DNA of 64,000 nt from positions 10,480,001 through 10,544,000 of the forward strand of contig NC_088320.1 in NCBI RefSeq assembly GCF_910592395.1, written 5' to 3'. Below are positions 31,972-42,521 of the stretch, one piece after another. Positions within the stretch are counted from its first letter, which is position 1. Every line of letters starts with the position of its first letter. The translations under genes and the position numbers were made by a program. Under the pieces are notes generated by a model, which had not been told where the DNA came from, made no database searches, and saw nothing but the letters and a program-made list of their open reading frames with translations. The stretch is from Lineus longissimus. Its lineage: Eukaryota > Nemertea > Pilidiophora > Heteronemertea > Lineidae.

Positions 31972-32731
31972 GGCTTACTGGACTTTGCGCAATATTTCGC
32001 CAAAAAAGTATTCTACGCAACGGTCCCTAGGTGACTTTTCCTATTCATAATACACAGCCTGTCCATCCTAGATCGTGGTTACATGGGGAGTAATCGTTGT
32101 AAAATTAGGCCAAACGCAAAGACAGTTTACCCGAATACCACTATGTTTACGATGCGAACAAGCCGTGTAAGCCATTATCCAGCATTTTTTTCATTGAACA
32201 TTTGCGGGTACAGCGTCACAGGGAGCAGCATTGAACGGTAAACAGGTTCACAACTATTCGCTTGCTGAGAGTATACATTACGCGCATACATTACATTCAG
32301 ACATTTGAGCTTCCAAGCTTTGAGAAATAACAGGTCATGTGCGAATTTGGCATGTAATTTTGGTAATTTACGTGAGTACATTTTCAACCCCGAAAAGTGT
32401 GATGAAGTTATGCTTTTATTTAGTAAAAATCGGTAGGCATGTCCAACAAGACATGTGTTTCAGCTGCCTGGGTGGGTGTGAGTCATCACTCAAAAGTCGT
32501 TCTCTGCAATGCATGCAAGCACTGCGGGTGTGTTTGATTTGTGTATACAATGTACGTTACCCTCTCTACTTCAAATGAATGAACCTCATAAGGGTTTGAT
32601 TAATTAATTGTTTGTCGTACCTTCTTCGATCGAGGTCCGAACAAATTTTCAGGCTAGAGTACCGAGGTAAAACATAATGGTCGCTCCCACATTTCGCTCG
32701 TTTCGTTTCGTTGCGCAAAGTCCAGTAAGCC
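31972..32731. mobile_element. 760-bp Mutator-like MITE inserted in the 68-bp minisatellite
   Basis: Perfect 21-bp terminal inverted repeats lie at 31,972-31,992 and 32,711-32,731 (outer end GGCTTACTGGACTTTGC). A 9-bp target duplication AGACTGAGA lies at 31,963-31,971 and 32,732-32,740. Minisatellite sequence resumes in register after the right duplication. A 9-bp duplication points to the Mutator superfamily. No transposase frame is present. Confidence 0.85.
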
Positions 32732-32740
32732 AGACTGAGA

Positions 32741-33077
32741 GAGATGGGACAGTGGTGCCGCCATCTTGGATCAACGAAAGTTGGTCTGAGAGAGGGCAAC
32801 TATTTTTGCCTACAACTGAATGATACTGTCATTGTCATTCAAATAAAAGTAGTTTTTGTGATAGAATATTATTTGTACTAGTTAGAAATATCACAGTTTC
32901 AACAAATTCTTTGATAATTAGTCCACATTTGGACACTAGACATCGCATTTCCCCGTCCACGACAATGTCAAAGGCCACTTCGAAAACCTTCAAAAAAGGG
33001 GCAAAGGACATCACCAGGCAGAGAATTACAAAGAAACACTTCAACACGAAGCAAAACCGAGGGGTAATTCCCACTGA
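32741..33077. other. Remnant of minisatellite then unassigned sequence
   Basis: The first ~15 bp complete the interrupted 68-bp unit. An AAGATGGCGGC-like sequence (rc of GCCGCCATCTTGG, 32,757) resembles a YY1 site. Nothing else is supportable. Confidence 0.4.
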
Positions 33078-33204
33078 ACAAGAGGCCCAAGGGCCTGGCG
33101 CTCAGCTGAAATGGATAGGTGAAGGCAAGGGTCAAGTGTGTGTCGGTACCGTTATTATGAGGCAACGAAGAAGATAAAGAGTTGGTTAACAAAATGAACT
33201 TTAT

Positions 33205-33290
33205 ATGGTGCGGCAGATATTTGATGCCTTTCGGCAGATATTTGAAGCGCCTTGCGGCAGATATTTGTTGCCTTGCGGCAGATATTTGAT
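33205..33290 (+). repeat. Short tandem repeat, four copies of a ~20-bp unit
   Basis: GCGGCAGATATTTG recurs four times with TGCCTT-like spacers. Confidence 0.85.
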
Positions 33291-33580
33291 AACGCTCTCC
33301 AGGAATGGAAAGCAGTAAAACGAGTAAGCACACCTTACTCTGAATGTGGGAACAGCAAGTGCTTTCCTGGACTTGAAATGTGCCAACGACTCCTCTTGCA
33401 ATACCCAACAACAGTTAATCTGTAAATGAAATGGCCAGGGCCATTGTGCTCACCTCTTGTGAAGGGAAGATGGATGAAGCATTAGCATGGTTTTAAATGT
33501 AAGAAAGAAATGAAGTAATGTTTTACAATGAAATTACATGAGAGATAAAATAATGCGTAAGTTGAATTTAATTGAGGTGA

Positions 33581-33862
33581 CTACAGGTATGACAAAGCAG
33601 AGTAGACAATTTTGTGATCTGACCAGTAATTGTCTATTATATCGACCAAGTCAATAGTGGCAGATGGAGTAGGATTGGTGAATACAAGGTCCAATTTGGA
33701 CTGATAGCTGGTGGTGTTTTTGGACACGTTTTGTCTGAAGTTATATGCTTGAAACATAAAGGTTTCTAACTTTGCATTATAGTTTTCACCTTCACCTATT
33801 GATTTCATGTTAAAATCACCCATAACAATGTATTGTTCCTTCGGTTCATAAGATGAGTACTG
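33581..33862 (-). pseudogene. AP-like endonuclease (EEP family) C-terminal fragment
   Basis: The frame, open upstream of its first ATG to about 33,862, reads YIVMGDFN ... KLDLVFTNPTPS ... YWSDHKIVYSAL. GDFN and SDH are the catalytic blocks of exonuclease-endonuclease-phosphatase nucleases used by LINEs and also encoded by helentrons. The chain stops right after the SDH block with no RT linker. It lies inside a helentron-like element, so a helentron origin is attractive; a LINE fragment cannot be excluded. N-terminal half missing. Confidence 0.65.
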
Positions 33863-34244
33863 TGTTTATTTTTCAAGATGGCTGCCTGGCACCCATATTG
33901 GCTATCACATTTGATAAAAAATCAAGGATTTAGTAGAGAGTACATAGATATACATCCAGATCAAATTTGGTTGCAATGCGATCATTAGTTTCAGGGTAAT
34001 AGTACTGTGTTTATTTTTCAAGATGGCTGCCCGGCGGCCATATTTGATGTCCGAACGGCCGAAATTTTAGGGGTGGAATAGACAATCCCCAGATACATGT
34101 CCACACTGGTTTAAAACCTTCTAGCTAAAATAGATAGGAAACATGCTACTGTTCAGTGAATCAGCAAACTTTGACCTCTGTGACCTTGAAAAGGAGGTCA
34201 AATCAAAAACCCGGAGGATATATGATGCACCTTTGCTAGAAGTA

Positions 34245-34711
34245 TGGTGCTGCTCCCCAATTTTGAGTCATCCCCAATTTCGCGAAAACCCGTTTTTTCC
34301 TGTTTTCTCGCGCGTCACTTCGTTTCCAGAGAAGAAATTTTCTGATTTTTGATTTTCATTTCGTTCCGCAAAGAAAGCGCCCAAAATGCGTCCTAAACAG
34401 GCAAGCAATTCTCTAATTACGTTCAAAACACTGGGTCAATACCTGGGATCATGCACTACACAGAAACACAACAATCAGTCGCGCATGCGCAATACCCGCG
34501 AAAATGGGGGAGCCGCTTCGGATTTGTTTTGGTCTGCATCGATATTTCAGTGAGCGATTTCAAGATTAATTCACGCTTAAAACATCCACGCAGCACCCCA
34601 GATATTTCGTTATTGATCTCAAATTTCGTAATAAATAAGCTTTTGCGTGTATGGAATCGCTGGAAGCTAGTAAATCTGCACTTAGTGATAAGACCCGCGA
34701 AAACTGGCTCC
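34245..34711. mobile_element. ~467-bp insertion in family B copy 2 (TA duplication?)
   Basis: Copy 1 reads GCTAGAAGTACCTACCATATTT. Copy 2 reads GCTAGAAGTA, then 467 bp, then TACATATTT. TA stands at both edges. No convincing terminal inverted repeat was found, so the class is unknown. Confidence 0.5.
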
Positions 34712-34994
34712 TACATATTTTTTTCAAAATTTCCCGACTACTATTAAGGGAGATATTGTATATTTTCACTTTTAACGTTTGGCCCCCTGGTGGCCAAACC
34801 ATGAAACGAATCAGACCGAAACTTGGTCTCCAAGGTGTCATTACATAAGGGTACATGTGTACCAAGTTTCAACTCAATAGCTCTAACAGTTACGAAACGT
34901 GCCCTGCTAACGGACGACGACGACGACGACGACGGACGACGGACGACGGACGCCACGGTATGGGATAAGCTCACCTCTGCTAAGAGGTGAGCTA

Positions 34995-36880
34995 AAAAAG
35001 AGAAGAGAAATTAACACTGACTGATGAAAAAAAAAAGGGGGACATAGACGGGGAAATGTACACCACCGGATACAGTCTGTGCTTGATCAGACATCGGTCA
35101 GATGATATCCTGAACAAGGCATCTATGGAAGCAAATCCAGAAAGAGAATTAACCTTCGAAGGGCACACTAATCACTCAGTGAAAAGTCAGTCCTGGGGGT
35201 TGTTTTCCAATTCAAAATAAAAGTGTAACCTCTTTAAATTAGTCTCACAGACTGAACCATAACACTCAACATACAGCCAACCGTGCCCACATGATGTGAG
35301 CCGTGAGCGAGTGGTGTACTACATTTTGAAAATTGTCTATCGTCTACAACATGTGACAGAACAGGATCTAGTGGACTTAATGATGAGGTACTATCAAATA
35401 AGGTGTCCATCAAATGAATCATGAGGGCCTGTTGAGTTATACTCTAAGCCTGCACAGCGCAGTGTACAGACAGTACAGGATTGCCAACCAAAAACATGAG
35501 CATTGCTGCGTAAGGAAACTGCAGTGGAATTCATACTACGATGTCATAATGTGACTTTCAAAATAATTGTAAACAAACGTAAATGGTGAGATTTGTTGCA
35601 AAATTGCCAACCACAACAACTCAGGGACCGTCCCAAAATGGCCGACGGCGAATTCTCCGGTCGCTAGCGCAGTCCATAAACAAGCATCAATTTTACCAAC
35701 TTTGGGTGCAAGCTTGGTCATAAAAGTTACAGAACTGTTAGAAATACATCTAAACAACATATATATACAGTTAAAAGTGCTTAAAAATCCCGTTTCAACC
35801 TCCGGGCGCTACCTTTTTTTCTCCGCCACACGCCGGGCCCTACCGGTCGTTATTTAGTGGGACCGCCACCAGAGTGTTTATCACGATCTTTCGCCGTTTA
35901 AATTGCGCGTTTTAGGTAGATCAATCAATTATTACATGCATGCATTATATATCACCGAAATGATAATTGCGTAGGCTATTTGAAACTAAGTTCAGATATC
36001 ATTTTCGATCTTTGAATTGAATTTAGGCGAGTGATTTTTGACATCCGGTCCACATATCAGGACTTGCAAAATTCACGCGAGATCGCTTGCATCATCGGCA
36101 CGTTTGAAAACCGAATTTCACAAATTCCACAAATATTTATCACATACCATATGTATCACCACAAAGGTAACTCTCTAGACTATTTGAAACCAAGTTCAGA
36201 TACTTATTTTCACAAAAATTCGAAGCTATGCAAGCGATTTTTCAGTGGTAGAGATCGACGGAAACAAATTTCTCGCTCTAAAATGACATGAGACGAGCAC
36301 CAACTTCCGCTAATTTGTGCACAAAATTTCCGGAATATTATAAAAAACTATTGATAAATCTGAATTATATAGACTCTTTTCAGTACCTTAACAAATTTCA
36401 GGTACATGGTCATGTTGATTAAAAGAGTATCAACCGATTGAACATGAGAAAGTTCACTCACCTTCATTGAAGCAGCGACTACCGCCATTTTTAAATGGTG
36501 GCATCTCTTCAGGAGTTTTCTATCGATCGGCCAATCAGCGGCACTGCTTGCAAAAAAGTTAAGCCACCGCCAAATTTGAAATCGCCAAAATTCAGGCAAT
36601 GTGCCTGCAGCGCCAACTGGCGGTGAAAACTATATTAATTCCATTAAAAGTAAAAAATGAAAAAATATTTAAAAATATTCAGCCACATTTGAAAACAATA
36701 TTTGCTCTGTGGACCGAGGTAAAAAGGGAAAGAAATCTAAACGCGAAATGACCTCATTCTCTCAATACAGGTCGGATCGCGCCGATTTTTCGTTTTTTGA
36801 GTTCACCTTGGGCAACTCCTAATTTAGCACCGTCAACGAAGTGGCTAGGCCTTCCCGGTCAGAAATGTCCAATTTTGTCC
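34995..36880. other. Non-coding, possibly body of family A
   Basis: Two related blocks (35,985-36,050 and 36,185-36,240) share AAGTTCAGATA ... GCGAGTGATTTTT-like sequence. Nothing else was recognised. Confidence 0.35.
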
Positions 36881-36969
36881 ACAGATGGGTCCCTATATGG
36901 ATGGATTGCAGGACGGACACCATTTGAACAGCTATACTACTAGCTCCGCTGACTTTGTCAGCTGAGCTA

Positions 36970-38117
36970 ATAAAATACTCAAAACAAAACAACATATTCC
37001 TACCCCAATCCCATATCTTTGGTGTGTAATCAATCCATCAAGAAAGTTAAAGAATATCGAAACGTGGCAGTGATGCTAGTCTCGGACAATGCTCGAATCC
37101 GCAACGCACTGATTGGGAAGTGTGGTTATAGCAAGACTACCTATCTATTAATAGCTGGCAGCACAGTCATGCTGGTACTATTACTGTAAAATCGGTAAGG
37201 AAACGTCGTGACTTTGGCATGTATCTACATGTAATAAGATTGACTGTTCTTCTTTCCATTGTTCAAGAGCAATAAACCCATTAAAGAAATTATCAAAATT
37301 ATATATTTGACTGTACCTATTCCCAGAGGCTTGATATAGGAGGCCTTCCTTGTACCCTTCAACGAAATATAGGTGCGGCAATTGATATTCAATTTAGATT
37401 AACAACCTCCAAGGCTATTGTTATTCAGCGGTACATTTAGCGGTCCATACTCAATTGCATTGCAAATTGGCTTGGGCGACGGTGGGCCAAATGGTATTTG
37501 GCTAGCACGTGGTAAATTAAAATTTGTGTCACGTGCTTTTGTTTACAAATAAGCCACCCATCGGTGACCTGAAACACCGGTTGTCTTTGGTGGTGTGTAA
37601 ACAAAGTGACACTTTCCGCAAATAATTTAGTTTTTCTGCGTAATTCAATCCGTCCAAGATGTCACAAGGAGATAGTTATCATCTTAAGTTTGGCCCCGTT
37701 GAAAGGTTACTGTAAATCAGTCAGGAGCTATACTAGTCAGTTTCACTGAGAGAAGTCATACTGTAAAACAGATCAAAATAATGTTTTTTCTTTTTTTCTT
37801 TCGCTGACCCATTAAAAAGATTATAATGCATAATATACTGCAATTTCTTTTAAATATATTGAAAGACAAAGAAATGCCAGCCCACCAAAATTAGAGAGCC
37901 GCTGTCCACACTTTCGCCCACAGTTTACACCTACCCGATTTGTTACATACTCGATGTGCACATCGCGTCGAGGGATGTCATAGTTTCATCTAGTAAATAA
38001 CAGGTGGCGCCACAATTAGTACATAACGCGGGAAATACGAATGTAGGTGTGGCGAATGGCAGTCCTCGAGGTTTTTAAAAAGGATGTCCCTCCATATAGG
38101 TTCTGTCACTTTTAAAG
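36970..38117. other. Unassigned sequence
   Basis: AT-rich with short frames only. No motif seen. Confidence 0.45.
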
Positions 38118-38440
38118 AGGGGGGGGGGGGGGGGGGGTGTTTTTCCCAGCAGCCATGGGCTTCTGTTCAGGATTCTTACTTGTGATAAACCATTCAATAA
38201 GAACTCCAGTTAATGTGGTCATCTGAATGATTCATACTGGAGATAAACCATTAAATGTGATCGGGGGGGGGGGGGGGGGTCCTAGCAGCCGCCCTTGGGC
38301 TTCTGTTGGCAAGGATTCATACTTGTGATCATCTGAGAGATATGGAATTATACAGGAACAGACGACGACGACGGATGATAGACACTGCATGCGCAGAATG
38401 CATACTGGAAATAAACCATTCAATGTGAACTCAAATGATT
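38118..38440. repeat. Two G-runs (19 and 17 G) in a duplicated module
   Basis: G-runs at 38,119-38,137 and 38,263-38,279 are each followed by CCNAGCAGCC...GGGCTTCTGTT...GGATTC(T/A)TACTTGTGAT. Sequence between and after them contains relatives of the 64-bp minisatellite unit. Confidence 0.8.
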
Positions 38441-38575
38441 CCAACAATGAGCCAGCCACAATGAGCTAGCAAGCACCCTACATGCACTCATCATGCTACA
38501 TGCTATTTGTTGCATTTGCATATCAGTCTACTCAATTACATTAAGGACATGTTCCTGTTCACAAAATTTTCATAT

Positions 38576-38826
38576 CAAATTTCAAATTTCAAATTTTCAA
38601 CAGATTGCGTAGGCCTTCAATTTGGTGTGGTTGGAAGACAACATGGACGCATCCCAACAAAACCCAAGTGATCTGATAATGTCCCTCCAATGTCAGCAGG
38701 CAATGCATTAGACAATACATGTACTGACCTGCTGGATAGACAAATTATGACCAATATATAATTTCCCCATTCAGGTCGCCAGGTTGTTGGTGTAAGTGAA
38801 CCACTACACCACCCAACCCGGAGGGT
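38576..38826 (-). mobile_element. tRNA-derived SINE (candidate)
   Basis: On the minus strand a tRNA-like head GGGTTGGGTGGTGTAGTGGT contains a good box A (TGGTGTAGTGG). A degenerate box B-like GACCTGAATGG follows about 30 bp later. The other end is a short tandem tail (AAATTTG)n at 38,576-38,600. Length ~250 bp suits a SINE. Weak box B and unverified target duplications limit confidence. Confidence 0.45.
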
Positions 38827-38879
38827 AAAGAAAAATAAATTCAAATCATTATCTTTTGAAAATCTTTTTTATTGTTGTA

Positions 38880-39070
38880 CATCCCAAGAATCATCGTAGC
38901 AGGGCTTCGTACTTGTACGTAATTTGCGTATTTTATACGTAGACAGAATTGGTTTCTACGCTCTACGTTTTTTCTCCATGTTTGTACGTAATTATTTTTC
39001 CTCAAAATACGCTAAATAAATGTCAGAATACGTTTCTATAAAGTGTGTTCTACGCGTTTTTTTGTGATTT
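38880..39070. other. Cluster of TACGTA-like motifs
   Basis: About ten TACGTA/ATACG/CTACG words lie within 170 bp of T-rich sequence. No gene is visible. Confidence 0.5.
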
Positions 39071-39972
39071 GTACGTAACCCACCCCGCGTGCCCCCCACT
39101 CTTTTGATTCAGCCCCCTCCGACCCTTACAAGTATTGCCGACCTGCCGGAGTTTCCTGTGCCCGCGTGCTTTCTCCATGGTTACTCCATGTACTCAGCCT
39201 CATTTGGCGCGCTCCGAACTTCACTGACTGACCGCCGAACAATCCCGAGTCCGCCATTATCGCCGAGCGCGGTATTGGCAGCAATGTGACAGGTACGCAG
39301 TCACCGATAATCTGGATTTCCCGATTTCTAAACGGAATCATGCCATCCATAACACCCCAGGTCAAGTGCATATTATGTGCAGAAGCGAATATCAGTCAAG
39401 ATTCTTTTTTTTACAGCATGATGTTTGAAAATTCTTGGCTTGAATGGCACCATGTTGAACGCTTGAGCGTATGTCAGTGATCCTGTGGCGTGTGCTATGT
39501 AGGCCTACATGCATTGACATAAACATGCTTCTTGGTTTCAAATGTTTTCCGTGGGGATGATTCCTCCTTGACGCAAGGGCCCAACGCGCCGCGTAGCGGC
39601 AAAAAAGCGAAGCTGGCGAAACATTTATAACGGGTCACCGTCACTTATTATTGGACTTATAGCGCATTTACGGGGTTGCAACTATTTTGCTTTATAGTGT
39701 CACCAGGAAAGAAAAGCATGCGACCTAACGCCGATCTATTTGTATAAAGTGATAATTGGAAGGTATATAGTAGGAAATATCAATAAAATAATCATTCCAT
39801 GTCGTCTTTTGAGGGCATTTTTTATTGTAAAAAATATATGTGTACGTCACCGTAGTCTCTGCAATGATAATTTTATCAGAGCAGTCTCGCGCAAGTAGAA
39901 GTTCTTTACCTATTAGTTCTTCACTTATTAGTCTCAACGTCTGGCGCAAAGCCAGACGTTTTCCATTACGAT
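39071..39972. other. Unassigned sequence
   Basis: Overlapping 60-80 codon frames occur on both strands (39,089-39,480), with no recognisable domain and no sign which, if any, is real. Confidence 0.4.
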
Positions 39973-40107
39973 TTCACTACGATGTTTGACAAGAAGGAGC
40001 AGTGCGCGAGATATGCTAATGAGCAGACTTCCCTCGCTTGAGTTTCTGAAGAATGTTCCATATCGCGCTAAGCTCATCACTGCTGATTATGACAGGCGTG
40101 CAACGGT
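39973..40107 (+). repeat. ~135-bp repeat, copy 1 (second copy at 41,801-41,937)
   Basis: TTCACTACGATGTTTGACAAGAAGG...CATGACAGGCGTGCA is repeated 1.83 kb downstream with about 6 substitutions. Both copies keep a common open frame (RRSSARDxLMSRLPSLEFxKNVPYRAKL), but no family is recognised. Confidence 0.8.
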
Positions 40108-40943
40108 TGGTATCTGCTCCCCAACTTCCACCCTAATACGGTACAATAAGTTACCACTTGATGGGAATGGGACAATGCCCTCACTGTGTATGGAGTCATA
40201 GGGATAAGAAGACATTATTCATTAGTGTTGGTACAAGTGATTTTGCCCAAAAAGCATGCGCATTCAAAAAACAAAATATGCAAGGTATCACGTACATGAC
40301 CATGACGACGTGCAGAAAGTGCACTGGCCAGTGCATACCCTATGGCTATGTACTAGTAAACATGGTAAACATGAACAACATTATTATTCATCGGCAGTTC
40401 ATTTTACTCCGAGCTTTCCTGAAACATATAGCCATGATGATTAGGCCTACCATGTACCATGACCAATAACAGCACTAGATCATGTAGATGTCAACAAGGT
40501 CACATGAACCGTATAATCCCGCATGGCGCATGTGGGGCATGCGTCTAAACCAAAGCCCCAAAATCACTTGTTTTGGTCTATTTCACTTGTGTTTCCCCCG
40601 TCTCCCAGTCCATAATACATTTACAGTTTACAATCCCCGATCATGGCCCAACAAAAGGTCATCGGTTGACTAAAGGAACACAACTGTTCAATGGATTTAT
40701 AGTTGAATGCGATCAAACTACGTCTTTTCAATCGTGGATTGTAAATTTAACCCCATGGGCCTAGGGAAGGCCCTATAACAATACTTTCGACACAGTTATT
40801 ATCTCCGCTGCCTCCACCATGTTACACACAGTGCTCACTGCTGATTCTAAAATGCGCCACCTAGTCAAAACAGGACATATGTTCTTCTAGGAATAGATCT
40901 AAAGGTAATTTCTTAGCCCTGCACAGTGGGTTTCAGTCTTGAT
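40108..40943. other. Unassigned sequence
   Basis: Overlapping frames of up to 103 codons (40,158-40,469) lack motifs. Confidence 0.4.
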
Positions 40944-40944
40944 A

Positions 40945-42218
40945 AAGGGGCACTATTGCTAGCAGCTAGGTAGGCAAGATAAAGTTAGCCGAAGTAGCCG
41001 ATAGGGGTCTCTCACCCCTCAAAGTCGTCACAACTATTCAAGCTTGTACAAGGAATACATGCAGCGCTGACTCTAACAAGACCCAATGGGAATGTCGCAC
41101 AGTCATCTGTCAAAAACAAGACCTATGTTGTAGTATGATCTCTTGCCAATATTTAATAATTGCACTATCGTCATCACCTCATCATACTTCATTGACATTA
41201 CAGGCACACATTGACATAGACCACTGTTGCAATCAACAACACAGTCGCTATCCAAGTAGCATTATAGAGGTAATTATCATTATCATACCTCATTAGCATG
41301 TGAACCAATCGCGTCGCGTCCTTTGCGATCACGGCAAAGCCTCATGGAATAATGTCTTTCACCGTTGAATAATTTTTCATATTCCATGCCTACAACTTCA
41401 ATTTCTTCATATTCCATGGCTAGAAGTTCAATACTAATATAATATCCAAGATAAAGTTACAAGAAGTAGTCAATAGGGGTCTCTCACCTCTCACTGTATG
41501 TCCACACTATTCACGCTTGTACGAGGAATACATTCAATGCTGAATCTAACAACACCCAGTGCCCTTACTCTGTATATTAGTCACTGGAAGATGGCCCATT
41601 TCACTCCTTGCTTCTACTTCACCTATAGTCTCATTGCAAACGCCTCAGTTCTATGATATCACATTCACTTTCAGCTGTCATGCAACGCAACAACTGTGCT
41701 ATCTGCCATCGCACATCAACGAAGAAGTGCAGCCGCCCACATTCCACCTCACGTCTGTCCGACCAGCTGCAATCCTCGAGGACGCCCCACTGTACCACGC
41801 TTTTCACTACGATGTTTGACAAGAAGGAGCAGTGCGCGAGATAGGCTAATGAGCAGACTTCCCTCGCTTGAGTTTCGGAAGAATGTTCCATATCGCGCTA
41901 AGCTGACCACTGCTGACCATGACAGGCGTGCATTGGACTGGTACAGGTTGGAACTGAACATTGAATATGCTGGTGGTGACGCTTTCTGATGAGAAGTTGG
42001 TCGTGACTGATGCAGTATCCTTGGACTTGTCCACAGCATCGTTCAATCATTGCTCTCTGAGCTGCCTTGATTCTGTACTTACCCGAATACTAAGACCAAA
42101 TGCCTCTTGACTGTGCTTTAAGAGAGACTGGCGCCATGCCTAGAGATATGACTGACCCCTATTGGCAAATTTGTATGACTTTATCTTGCCTACCTAGCTG
42201 CTGCCTATAGTCTCCCTT
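40945..42218. mobile_element. 1.27 kb element with imperfect ~40-bp terminal inverted repeats and TA flanks
   Basis: Left end AAGGGGCACTATT...AGCAGCTAGGTAGGCAAG and the reverse complement of the right end AAGGGAGACTATA...AGCAGCTAGGTAGGCAAG match over about 40 bp. TA lies outside both. An internal partial copy of the left arm occurs at 41,448-41,560. It contains the second 135-bp repeat copy (41,801-41,937). No transposase was found. TA target and structure suggest a Tc1/mariner-type or fold-back non-autonomous element. Confidence 0.6.
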
Positions 42219-42457
42219 TAACTGCGGAACACTTCAAAGTCGATAAAATGCCATGTTCCACCTTTTAATATGTTCAGACTGCCATTTTCAAAATAATCAA
42301 GTCAGGACACTGCCTTCTCGTCTCATAATAAATTTTGCTTCCCTCAATAATAACATTTCTTCTTCTTCAATGCTTTCATCATTCCAAACTTCTCCTCCTC
42401 TGACTTTTACAGGGGTACAGTCATGGCAATCAAAACCCAAATACTGAGACCAAATGC

Positions 42458-42521
42458 CTGTTGACTGTGCTTTAAGAGAGACTGGCGCCATGCCTAGTCT
42501 CTCTTAAAGCACAGTCAACAG
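42458..42521. repeat. Perfect 26-bp stem hairpin with 12-nt loop
   Basis: The stems at 42,458-42,483 and 42,496-42,521 are exact reverse complements (CTGTTGACTGTGCTTTAAGA...). The left stem plus loop also occurs, with one change, at 42,101-42,143 inside the preceding element. It is a fold-back derivative of that family. Confidence 0.85.

Larger units (their letters stand above)
33426..34994 (+). mobile_element. Helentron-like family B, copy 2, with a secondary insertion
   Basis: The 5' end ATGAAATGGCCAGGGCCATT lies at 33,426. The 3' hairpin lies at 34,968-34,993 after an (ACG)n tract. The last ~280 bp and the segment at 34,167-34,244 match copy 1. Between them a ~467 bp block (34,245-34,711) is absent from copy 1. 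The left half differs from copy 1 and includes an AP-endonuclease gene relic (33,581-33,862) on the minus strand. Confidence 0.7.
33078..36969 (+). mobile_element. Helentron-like family A, probable copy split by family B copy 2
   Basis: The 5' end at 33,078 (ACAAGAGGCCCAAGGGCC, then GCGCTCAGCTGA) matches the 5' end of the bounded copy near 51,873 (reverse strand). The 3' end is at 36,942-36,969: hairpin arms AGCTCcGCTGAC and GTCAGCTGAGCT, preceded by GGACGGAC. Family B copy 2 lies between. That both ends belong to one element is inferred from order, orientation and a residual length of about 2.3 kb, near the 2.05 kb of the bounded copy. Internal sequence could not be aligned by eye. Confidence 0.4.
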
